Shown here: in pieces, positions 1 through 5,665 of the stretch
Position numbering within the stretch: position 1 is the first letter of the stretch
Layout: the number at the start of each line of letters is the position of its first letter
Made by a program: the position numbers and the translations under genes
NCBI GenBank assembly: GCA_028726925.1
Contig: JAQYPI010000017.1
Span: 1-6,655, forward strand
DNA: 6,655 nt
Direction: 5' to 3'
Source of the DNA: Caryophanales bacterium
Lineage (GTDB): Bacteria; Bacillota_I; Bacilli_A; RFN20; CAG-826
Notes under the pieces: model-generated
What the model saw: only the letters and a program-made list of their open reading frames with translations
What the model was told of the DNA's origin: nothing
Database searches by the model: none

Positions 1-1
1 C

Positions 2-15
2 TTGCTTTTAAGCAA
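2..15 (+). other. short inverted repeat in the rpmH leader
   Basis: TTGCTT at 2-7 and AAGCAA at 10-15 are perfect inverted repeats with almost no spacer. In RNA this would be a five-pair hairpin with a four-base loop. Its right arm runs into the rpmH Shine-Dalgarno sequence (14-20), so it could modestly mask the ribosome site. It is short and AT-rich, and only 27 bases of leader are visible, so it may be chance or the end of a larger structure upstream. Confidence 0.3.
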
Positions 16-20
16 AGGAG
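14..20 (+). promoter_or_regulatory. ribosome binding site of rpmH
   Basis: AAAGGAG lies 7 bases before the ATG at 28, with ideal spacing. It fixes the rpmH start and shows that this organism uses canonical Shine-Dalgarno initiation for at least some genes. Confidence 0.85.
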
Positions 21-27
21 TACACAA

Positions 28-168
28 ATGGCTAGCAAGAAAACCTACCAACCTTCGAAAATCAAGCACGCCCACCGCGCCGGCTTCCGCGCCAGGATGG
101 CCACCCACGGCGGCCGTAACGTCCTCGCCCGTCGTCGCGCCAAAGGCCGCAAGCGCCTCGCTGCTTAA
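28..168 (+). CDS. rpmH: 50S ribosomal protein L34
   Basis: This encodes a 46-residue, very basic protein starting MASKKTYQPSK and ending GRKRLAA. It shows the L34 hallmarks: a Y/F-QPS-K start, the K-x-A-H-R-x-GFRARM block (about residues 13-24), the ATHGGRNVLARRRAKGRKRL core (about 25-44) and the usual length for the family. L34 binds 23S rRNA in the large ribosomal subunit. A strong Shine-Dalgarno (14-20) supports the ATG start. It is the first gene of the origin-flanking cluster and is followed 19 bases later by rnpA, the near-universal bacterial partner. Its codons sit in a different frame from the open frame that continues into rnpA. Identification is essentially certain. Confidence 0.97.
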   Translation: MASKKTYQPSKIKHAHRAGFRARMATHGGRNVLARRRAKGRKRLAA

Positions 169-187
169 TCCTCTGGGGTCTTGCGCC

Positions 188-523
188 GTGAAAAAAGGAA
201 ACACGGTCAAGTCCCATCGGGATTTCGACCGAATCATCCATAACGGCGTCAAGGTCAAATCGACGCATTTTTCCCTCTTCGGCGTGAAATCCGATGCTGG
301 TTGTGCCCGGATCGGAGTTGCCGTGGGAAAAAGCAACGGAAAGGCCGTCGTCCGCGTTCGCATCAAGCGACAAGTACGAGCTATGATCGCGAAAGCCATG
401 GATTGGACGTGGCCCGTTGACCTCATCATCGTGATTCGCCCGACGTATTCGCCGGGCGAATTCGCGAGCCTAGAAATCGAGCTGACGACCCTCCTCGACA
501 AAGCAAAGGAATTAATCAATTGA
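188..523 (+). CDS. rnpA: ribonuclease P protein component
   Basis: This is the protein subunit of RNase P, which helps the catalytic RNA bind and trim the 5' leader of pre-tRNAs. From the GTG at 188 it is 111 residues, a normal length. It begins with KKGNTVKSHRDFDRIIHNG, the usual start of the family, followed by the H-F-S-L-F-GVK strand, the ARIGVAVGKSNGKAVVR segment and the IKRQVRAMI helix, and ends with ELTTLLDKAKELIN. The signature RNR of the RNA-binding helix reads R56-V57-R58, so the usual Asn is Val. A GGGG tract at 175-178 is a weak ribosome site, and the gene probably depends partly on coupling to rpmH. Its TGA stop overlaps the yidC start. The same frame is open back to base 2 through rpmH, but that extension has no RnpA-like sequence. 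Confidence 0.95.
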   Translation: MKKGNTVKSHRDFDRIIHNGVKVKSTHFSLFGVKSDAGCARIGVAVGKSNGKAVVRVRIKRQVRAMIAKAMDWTWPVDLIIVIRPTYSPGEFASLEIELTTLLDKAKELIN

Positions 524-2361
524 AAAAACAAACGCGAAAAACACTTCTGGCCGGGTCGCTACTAGCAGCGGGGGCGATTTTCCTCTCTAGCTGCACCGCG
601 AATTTCTGCTCTTCCACGGACCAAGCCGCGATGGCTTATCCCTATGAGCAAGGCGTCACTGTCTATGTGAGCAAAGCGGAATTCGAGGCCCTCAAAGCCG
701 GCGAGGCCAAAGATGTCATCGAGCAAGAACTCGAGTGGTCTGCGCAAGCCGAATCTTACGGCTTGCCCGCCATCGCGGGTCCCGCGTTCGGAGACAAAAA
801 CGACGAAGTTTACAAATACATCCCCTTTTCGCCCAAAACCGTGACCAAAAAAGACGGCGAAGGCAATTTGACCGAGGAAAAGGACCTTGCCCAAGACGGA
901 TCCCTCAAAGTCGGGTCCTATACGGCCAAGAAATACGTTTCCTCCGTCCTCGCTTCCGCGATTTCGAGCGCGGAATCTAGTGGCTATTACGTCCCGGGCA
1001 TCTATTATCTCGGGATGATCGATGATTACACCCTCAAAGCCGCAGTCATCGAATCGGACGCCGCGTCCGGTTATGGCTATGGCAAATACGACGGCGTCTC
1101 GACTTGGGACACCTACATCGGGACCGCGTCCGGCGCCGCGTTCGTCGCGGGGCTCAAGGCGTCTTCGGCCGAAGGCGATTCCTGGGCGGTCAACCCCTAC
1201 ACCGTCTCGGATACCGACGGCGCGGAAGGCGAGCAGATCGCGAATTCGGTCCTCCGCCAAAACGGCCGCATCAAATTCTCCGGACCGGTTTACTCGAACG
1301 ACAAAGGCGTCGAGACCCGCGACATGTGGGCCAACTACGACGCTTGGAAAGCCGATATCGTCGCGAATTATGCGAATCGCGGCTTCGGCCTCCTCGACAG
1401 TTACGCGATCCCCTCGACCGATTTCGATTCCCTTTACCGCAATTCGGTGAATTCCAGGGTCAACGCGATCCGTTCCTGCATCGCGACCCGTCCCGGTGAA
1501 TACGGCCATTACGGCGCGAATGCCGACTGGCGCGTCCCGATGGAAAAGAAGACCTGGGGTTATGCTTGGAGCAAAGGCTTCCTCGAAGGCTTGCTCGTCT
1601 ACCCGGTCTCTTGGCTCACCGATACCTTCGCCCTTGGCATGGACCCCGCCCTTTCCGGCGCCGGCCAGATTTGGGCGATCATCTTCGTGACCCTCATCGT
1701 CCGCTTGCTGCTCATGACCGTCTCGCTCCGTTCGACGGCCGACAGCCAAAAGATGCAGGCCATTCAACCCGAGCTCGCGAAGATTCAAGCCAAATACCCG
1801 AATTCGGATACGAACCCCGCCGAGCGTCAGCGCATGTCGCAAGAGCAAATGGCCTTGTATCGCCGGCATAACATCAAGCCTTTCCGGCAGATCCTCATGC
1901 TCATCATTCAATTCCCGGTGTTCATCTGCGTTTGGAGCGGCCTCCAAGGTTCCGCTGCGCTTGCTACCGGCGAGTTCCTGAACATGTCCCTGTCCGACAC
2001 GATCCAATCCATTCTCTTCAACGTGAGCGGCACTTGGTACCTGAATACTTCCGGCTGGTGGACTGCCCTCGTGCTCTTCCTCCTCATGTCCGGCGTCCAG
2101 ATCATGGCCATGCTTACGCCGAGAATCATCCAGAAGATCCAAACCAGGAACCTTCCCAAGATGAGCGTGAATAACGCGGCCAACAAGCAGAACAAAACCA
2201 TGAAGTGGGTCACGATCATCATGACCGTCTTCACCATCTTCATGGGCTTCATGCTCCCGTCCGCGATGGGCGTTTACTGGTTGATCGGCGGCGTGATCCA
2301 AATCCTCCAAACCGTCATCACCCAAATCGTCATGGCTCAATCGAAAAAGAAAAGGAAATAA
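520..2361 (+). CDS. yidC: membrane protein insertase YidC/Oxa1 family, lipoprotein with large extracellular domain
   Basis: YidC inserts and folds proteins in the cytoplasmic membrane, alone or with SecYEG. The start is TTG at 520, overlapping the rnpA stop (TTGA), with AAGGA at 506-510 as ribosome site. Residues 1-24 are a lipoprotein signal peptide (KKQTRK, hydrophobic stretch, lipobox LSSC with Cys25). Residues about 26-345 form a soluble, Tyr/Ser/Ala-rich domain I do not recognise. The Oxa1 core follows (about 355-606): an amphipathic segment, then membrane segments near 384-402, 458-478, 514-532 and two between 563 and 606. Arg395 in the first of these (VTLIVRLLL) matches the conserved groove arginine. 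The tail is basic (SKKKRK). At 613 residues it is far longer than the roughly 260-residue SpoIIIJ/YidC2 proteins of Bacillus. The core assignment is very secure; the function of the extra domain is unknown. Confidence 0.95.
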   Translation: MKKQTRKTLLAGSLLAAGAIFLSSCTANFCSSTDQAAMAYPYEQGVTVYVSKAEFEALKAGEAKDVIEQELEWSAQAESYGLPAIAGPAFGDKNDEVYKYIPFSPKTVTKKDGEGNLTEEKDLAQDGSLKVGSYTAKKYVSSVLASAISSAESSGYYVPGIYYLGMIDDYTLKAAVIESDAASGYGYGKYDGVSTWDTYIGTASGAAFVAGLKASSAEGDSWAVNPYTVSDTDGAEGEQIANSVLRQNGRIKFSGPVYSNDKGVETRDMWANYDAWKADIVANYANRGFGLLDSYAIPSTDFDSLYRNSVNSRVNAIRSCIATRPGEYGHYGANADWRVPMEKKTWGYAWSKGFLEGLLVYPVSWLTDTFALGMDPALSGAGQIWAIIFVTLIVRLLLMTVSLRSTADSQKMQAIQPELAKIQAKYPNSDTNPAERQRMSQEQMALYRRHNIKPFRQILMLIIQFPVFICVWSGLQGSAALATGEFLNMSLSDTIQSILFNVSGTWYLNTSGWWTALVLFLLMSGVQIMAMLTPRIIQKIQTRNLPKMSVNNAANKQNKTMKWVTIIMTVFTIFMGFMLPSAMGVYWLIGGVIQILQTVITQIVMAQSKKKRK

Positions 2362-2367
2362 GGAAAA

Positions 2368-2967
2368 ATGAAAGAATATACCGCGAAAACCGTGGAAGAA
2401 GCGGTTAAGCTTGCCGCCGAAGAACTCGGCGTCGACGAGGACCGCCTCATCTACGAGGTCAAGGAAGAGAAGAAATCCCTCTTCCGCAAAGCCGCCATGA
2501 TCGCCGTCTACGGCGACGAAGACGCCGCTTCCTATGCCGAAACCTATCTCCATGATTCCCTTGCCGCTCTCGGCATCGAGATCACGACCGAATCCGTCAT
2601 CGAGGATTCCATCATCAAGGTCACGATTGATTCGGAACGCAACCCCGTCCTCATTGGGCGCGGCGGCAAGACGCTCCAAGCCCTCAACGAGCTCACCAAG
2701 CTCGCCGTGAGCAACAAGTTCAAGCGTCGCTACCGCATCCTCCTCGATGTCGGGGGATACAAGGAAGAGAAATACGACAAGGTTGTCTCCATCGCCAAGC
2801 GCGAAGCGAATCGCGTCCTTCGTTCCAAAGTGGATGCCCAACTCGATCCGATGACCCCGGACGAACGGCGCATGGTCCACAACGCCCTCTCCGGCATGGA
2901 ACACATCAAGACCGAATCGATCGGCGAAGGCTCCGATCGGGCGATCTGCATCAAGTACGTCGACTAA
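2368..2967 (+). CDS. khpB: KhpB/Jag RNA-binding protein (Jag-N, KH, R3H)
   Basis: This is a cytoplasmic RNA-binding protein of 199 residues with the full Jag architecture. Residues 1-50 are the Jag-N domain (MKEYTAKTVEEAVKLAAEEL and the KKSLFRK motif). A KH domain (about 75-125) has the GxxG loop as G97-R-G-G100. An R3H domain (about 130-199) has R167-RMV-H171. In Gram-positive bacteria KhpB works with KhpA in post-transcriptional control of cell division and envelope genes, and the gene nearly always follows yidC, as here. The start is 6 bases after the yidC stop, with AAGGA at 2360-2364 plus an upstream AAAGG. An intrinsic terminator directly follows, making this the last gene of its operon. 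The older names are jag and spoIIIJ-associated protein. Confidence 0.95.
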   Translation: MKEYTAKTVEEAVKLAAEELGVDEDRLIYEVKEEKKSLFRKAAMIAVYGDEDAASYAETYLHDSLAALGIEITTESVIEDSIIKVTIDSERNPVLIGRGGKTLQALNELTKLAVSNKFKRRYRILLDVGGYKEEKYDKVVSIAKREANRVLRSKVDAQLDPMTPDERRMVHNALSGMEHIKTESIGEGSDRAICIKYVD

Positions 2968-2969
2968 CG

Positions 2970-2998
2970 AAAATCGGGACCCGCGGGTTCCGATTTTT
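2970..2998 (+). terminator. Rho-independent terminator after khpB
   Basis: AAAATCGGGACCC (2970-2982) pairs with GGGTTCCGATTTT (2985-2997), giving a stem of about 12 pairs with one G-U wobble and a tiny loop around GCGC, followed by a T tract (2994-2998). It begins 3 bases after the khpB stop and ends 19 bases before the mnmE ATG, so it separates the two operons. The A-rich left side means it could also fold and work on the opposite strand. Confidence 0.88.
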
Positions 2999-3001
2999 AT
3001 A

Positions 3002-3007
3002 TATAAT
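3002..3007 (+). promoter_or_regulatory. candidate -10 box of the mnmE operon
   Basis: A perfect TATAAT lies directly after the terminator T tract and 9 bases before the mnmE ATG at 3017. A promoter is expected here because the preceding operon is terminated. No convincing -35 hexamer is seen at the right distance, where the terminator stem lies, and there is no extended -10 TG. If it is used, transcription would begin around 3013-3017, giving mnmE almost no leader. The AT-rich setting means the match could be accidental. Confidence 0.5.
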
Positions 3008-3016
3008 GTGCGCGCG

Positions 3017-4348
3017 ATGATAAACGAACCGATAATCGCGCTCGCAACGCCACCCCTGAAAAGCGCCCTCGCCGTCATCCGCCTATCGGGCGAAGGCGTT
3101 TTCGCCATCACGGATCGTTTTTTCTCTCGCCCGGTATCCGCGCTCAAGGAGCGTTCCGTGCTCCCGGGAACCTTTTCGTTCGAGGGTTCTCCTGTTGACC
3201 AAATCGTCCTCCTCGCTTATCCCGGCCCCCATACCATGACGGGAGAGGACGTCGTCGAGATTTGCTGCCATGGCTCGATGGTCATCGTTAGCGAGATCGT
3301 CAAAGCCTATCTTTCTTGCGGCGTCCGTTACGCGACCGCGGGGGAATTCACTTCCCGCGCCTTTTACCACGGGAAAATGGACCTCGTGGAAGCTGAAGCG
3401 GTCAATGACCTCATCAACGCGACCACCACGGAGGCCAAAAACGCCGCCCTTTTGTCCCTGAACGGTCAAGTGAGCCCCATCGTTCAGGCCTTGAAAGACG
3501 ATATCTCCGCCTTGCTGGCTCTCGTTGAAGTCGGGATCGATTTCCCCGAATACGACGAGGAAGAGAAAATCGATGGGCAAAAACTCATGGATGGGTGCCT
3601 CCGAATCCGCGCGTTACTCCGCGACCTCGTCCAAAAAGGCGAACAAAGCCGCGTCTATCGTGAAGGCGTCAACTTAGCCCTCGTTGGGAAACCGAACGTC
3701 GGGAAATCCTCTTTGCTCAACGCCTTTTTGGAACAAAACAAAGCCATCGTCTCGGATATTCCCGGGACCACGAGGGACGTCGTCGAGGGAAGCCTTTCCA
3801 TTCAAGGCATTCCTGTTCGTCTTTTGGATACCGCGGGGATTCGCGAAAGCGAGGATCTGATCGAGCGCCTGGGCGTCGAGAAAAGCAAAGAATCCATCCA
3901 GGAGGCCGACCTCGTCTTGTTCGTGCGCGAAGCAGGGAAGGATCTCGATGACGAGGAACGCTCCTTGCAAAAACTCGTCGAGGGCAAACGCGTTTTGACC
4001 GTTTTCAACAAAACGGACCTCCATCAACAACAAGAAGAAAATGGCATCTATGTCTCTGCGATTAGCGGGGACGTGCAGGCGTTGAAAGACGCGATCGTCA
4101 AAACGTTGGGGGTCGAAGAAAACGCCTATAAGGTCCCATCTTTTGGGAACGCGAGGGAACTCGGGATCCTCAAGCGGATTGACGCGGAAATCGCCGAGGT
4201 GATCGAAGGAGTCGAGAACGGGGTCCTTTTGGATTTGCTCTCCGCGATTCTTCAAAATGCCTATAACGATGTGCGCGAGCTTCTCGGGGAAGATGCGACG
4301 CACGATCTTACCGACGAGATTTTCTCGCGGTTTTGCGTGGGGAAATGA
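3017..4348 (+). CDS. mnmE: tRNA modification GTPase MnmE
   Basis: MnmE works with MnmG to install the cmnm5 (aminomethyl) group on U34 of wobble tRNAs, using GTP and a tetrahydrofolate derivative. From ATG 3017 it has 443 residues, typical for the family. The N-terminal folate-binding domain (about 1-120) has TPPLKSALAVIRLSG, TGEDVVEICCHG and GEFTSRAFYHGKMDLVEAEA. A helical domain follows, with an inserted G domain: G1 GKPNVGKS (224-231), G2 TTRD (251-254), G3 DTAG (271-274), G4 NKTD (331-334) and G5 SAI (347-349). The C-terminus is FCVGK with the conserved Cys440. A GTG at 3008 is an alternative start, but family starts align better with MINEPIIALATP. No Shine-Dalgarno is visible. The TGA stop right after FCVGK shows that TGA is not Trp. 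In Bacillus mnmG follows; here tatD does. Confidence 0.96.
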   Translation: MINEPIIALATPPLKSALAVIRLSGEGVFAITDRFFSRPVSALKERSVLPGTFSFEGSPVDQIVLLAYPGPHTMTGEDVVEICCHGSMVIVSEIVKAYLSCGVRYATAGEFTSRAFYHGKMDLVEAEAVNDLINATTTEAKNAALLSLNGQVSPIVQALKDDISALLALVEVGIDFPEYDEEEKIDGQKLMDGCLRIRALLRDLVQKGEQSRVYREGVNLALVGKPNVGKSSLLNAFLEQNKAIVSDIPGTTRDVVEGSLSIQGIPVRLLDTAGIRESEDLIERLGVEKSKESIQEADLVLFVREAGKDLDDEERSLQKLVEGKRVLTVFNKTDLHQQQEENGIYVSAISGDVQALKDAIVKTLGVEENAYKVPSFGNARELGILKRIDAEIAEVIEGVENGVLLDLLSAILQNAYNDVRELLGEDATHDLTDEIFSRFCVGK

Positions 4349-4350
4349 TG

Positions 4351-5127
4351 ATGCTTTTCGATTCCCACATGCATTTGAACGATGAACGATTCCTCGGGCG
4401 CGAGGAAGAAGTCGTTTCCGAGGCAAAGGACGCGGGTGTCCCCCTTCTTTTCTGCGCGGGCTACGATCTCGTTTCTTCGCGGAAAGCCGTTGAACTCGCA
4501 GAACGTTTCCCAGGGGTTTACGCCTTCGTCGGGTTTCATCCCGAGAACCTCGAAGGGGTTTCGGAAGAGGCTTTGGAAGAGATCGCAAGCCTCGCGAAAT
4601 CCAAGAAAGTCGTGGGAATCGGGGAGATTGGCCTCGATTATCATTGGTTCAAGGACCCTGGTGACCACGAAAAACAGAAAACGTGGTTTGCCCGTCAAAT
4701 CGACCTCGCGAACGCCTTGGGGTTGCCCGTTTCCATCCATGCGCGCGAAGCCTATGGCGATTTGCTCCTTTTTTTGAAGGAGCACCCCATCGAGAAAGGC
4801 GGCGTCCTCCATTGTTATTCCGGGTCCGTGGAGATGATGAGGGAATTCGCGAAGCTGGGCCTCTATTTCGGGTTTGACGGGCCGATCACGTACAAGAACG
4901 CGGCCACTCCGAAGGAATGCGTGAAAGCGTGCCCTCTTGATCGCATCCTGGTGGAGACGGATTCTCCTTATCTCCCGCCCGTCCCGTTCCGGGGCAAGGA
5001 AAACGGCCCGAAATACATTCCATATATCGCGCGCGAGATGGCCTCGCTTAAAGGAATGGAATTGGACGATCTCGCGGAGGCGTTGAACGAAAACCTCAAT
5101 CGGTTGTTCCACGTGAAACATGGATAG
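4351..5127 (+). CDS. tatD: TatD family metal-dependent deoxyribonuclease
   Basis: This is a TIM-barrel hydrolase of 258 residues, the normal size. TatD enzymes are metal-dependent 3'-exonucleases/DNases linked to DNA repair and quality control. Metal ligands are visible in order: H6 and H8 (FDSHMHLN), E92 (GEIGLDYHW), H130 (SIHARE), H154 (LHCYSG) and D204 (VETDSPYLPP). Three consecutive in-frame ATGs (4345, 4348, 4351) follow the mnmE end. I chose 4351 because family members start MLFDTH and because GGGGA (4339-4343) is then 7 bases away; the first ATG would instead make a 4-base overlap with mnmE. The final codons (LFHVKHG) coincide with a parS site, so the C-terminal tail is dictated partly by DNA-level constraint. 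It overlaps rnmV by 8 bases. Its precise substrate is not readable from sequence. Confidence 0.94.
   Translation: MLFDSHMHLNDERFLGREEEVVSEAKDAGVPLLFCAGYDLVSSRKAVELAERFPGVYAFVGFHPENLEGVSEEALEEIASLAKSKKVVGIGEIGLDYHWFKDPGDHEKQKTWFARQIDLANALGLPVSIHAREAYGDLLLFLKEHPIEKGGVLHCYSGSVEMMREFAKLGLYFGFDGPITYKNAATPKECVKACPLDRILVETDSPYLPPVPFRGKENGPKYIPYIAREMASLKGMELDDLAEALNENLNRLFHVKHG
5105..5120 (+). other. parS: parS centromere site 1 (ParB binding), exact consensus
   Basis: TGTTCCACGTGAAACA is identical to the canonical chromosomal parS of Bacillus subtilis, an imperfect palindrome centred on CACGTG. ParB (Spo0J) loads here as a CTP-dependent clamp, spreads, and recruits SMC/condensin for origin segregation. 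It occupies the last codons of tatD and its final base is the A of the rnmV ATG. A 16/16 match is very unlikely by chance in this window, and a second copy 122 bp downstream strengthens the call. Nearby rpmH-rnpA suggests an origin-proximal location, where parS sites cluster. Confidence 0.93.
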
Positions 5128-5665
5128 AATTTCTTACCCTGCCATTTTGGTCGTAGAAGGAGCCACGGACGTTGCGTTTTTGAGCTCTTTCTTGGATGCG
5201 GAGTTCGTCACGACGAATGGCTCTGACGTTCCACGTGAAACAATAGAATACCTGAAAGAAGCCGTGAAACGGAAAAACGTCGTCGTCTTGACGGATCCCG
5301 ATTACCCGGGTCGCCGAATCCGCGGCATCCTGGACGAGAACGTCCCGGGCCTTATGCACGCCTTCGTGCGAAAAGAGCACTCCATCAAAAAGCACAAAGT
5401 CGGGGTTGCCGAAAGCACGAAAGAGGAAGTGATGCTCGCCCTTTCCCACGTCGTTCCTTCCAAAACGGGTGAAGAAGGGAATCTCACGATGGCGGATTTA
5501 ATGGAATTCGGCCTCATGGGAGGGGTAGAATCCAAAGCGCTCCGAGAGAGAATCGAGGAACGCCTGCACCTGGGGCACGGGAACGCCAAGACCTTGCTCC
5601 GGCGCATGAACGCCTTGTGCATCGGGAAAGAAGATATCGAGGAGGCAATGCGCGATGATCGGTGA
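5120..5665 (+). CDS. rnmV: ribonuclease M5 (5S rRNA maturation, Toprim domain)
   Basis: RNase M5 cuts both sides of the 5S rRNA precursor, with ribosomal protein L18 as partner, in low-GC Gram-positive bacteria. The product is 181 residues, as usual. The Toprim domain (about 8-95) has E13 in LVVEGATD, the TTNGSDV strand and the D59-P-D61 pair in LTDPDYPGRRIRGIL. Further family features are PGLMHAFVRKE (residues about 78-88), GVAESTKEEV and a C-terminal helical region ending in LHLGHGNAKTLLRRMNAL. The gene overlaps tatD by 8 bases. No Shine-Dalgarno precedes the ATG; a parS site fills that space, so translation probably depends on coupling to tatD. A second parS lies at codons 36-41. The order tatD-rnmV-rsmA is the standard Bacillota block. 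Confidence 0.95.
   Translation: MDRISYPAILVVEGATDVAFLSSFLDAEFVTTNGSDVPRETIEYLKEAVKRKNVVVLTDPDYPGRRIRGILDENVPGLMHAFVRKEHSIKKHKVGVAESTKEEVMLALSHVVPSKTGEEGNLTMADLMEFGLMGGVESKALRERIEERLHLGHGNAKTLLRRMNALCIGKEDIEEAMRDDR
5227..5242 (+). other. parS: parS centromere site 2 (ParB binding), one mismatch
   Basis: CGTTCCACGTGAAACA matches the parS consensus at 15 of 16 positions; only the outermost first T is C. It has the same orientation as site 1 and starts 122 bp downstream of it. It lies wholly inside rnmV and encodes V37-P-R-E-T41, whereas in tatD the shared 15-mer is read in another frame as FHVK. The codons GTT CCA CGT GAA ACA (then ATA) look unlike the C/G-ending codons preferred nearby, as expected if the DNA sequence itself is selected. 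Confidence 0.87.
5639..5645 (+). promoter_or_regulatory. ribosome binding site of rsmA
   Basis: GAGGAGG, the strongest Shine-Dalgarno in the window, lies inside the end of rnmV, 9 bases before the rsmA ATG at 5655. It fixes that start and not the out-of-frame ATG at 5648. It suggests that rsmA is translated efficiently and independently of rnmV. Confidence 0.88.

Noticed and set aside
3008..3016. GTG at 3008 as the mnmE start
   Set aside because: It adds only three residues, has no ribosome site, and would fall before the likely transcript start; ATG 3017 fits family N-termini better.
562..3147. Very long open frame on the minus strand (861 codons) opposite yidC and khpB
   Set aside because: It lies antisense to two secure genes, has low-complexity His/Asp/Gly/Arg-rich content typical of a shadow of GC-biased codons, and shows no recognisable domain.
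3674..4588. Minus-strand open frame of about 300 codons opposite mnmE and tatD
   Set aside because: Antisense shadow of conserved genes with no ribosome site or family resemblance.
4261..5121. Minus-strand open frame of 286 codons opposite tatD, beginning in the parS site
   Set aside because: Its sequence mirrors tatD codons and has no domain; the start at parS is incidental because the palindrome supplies the codons.
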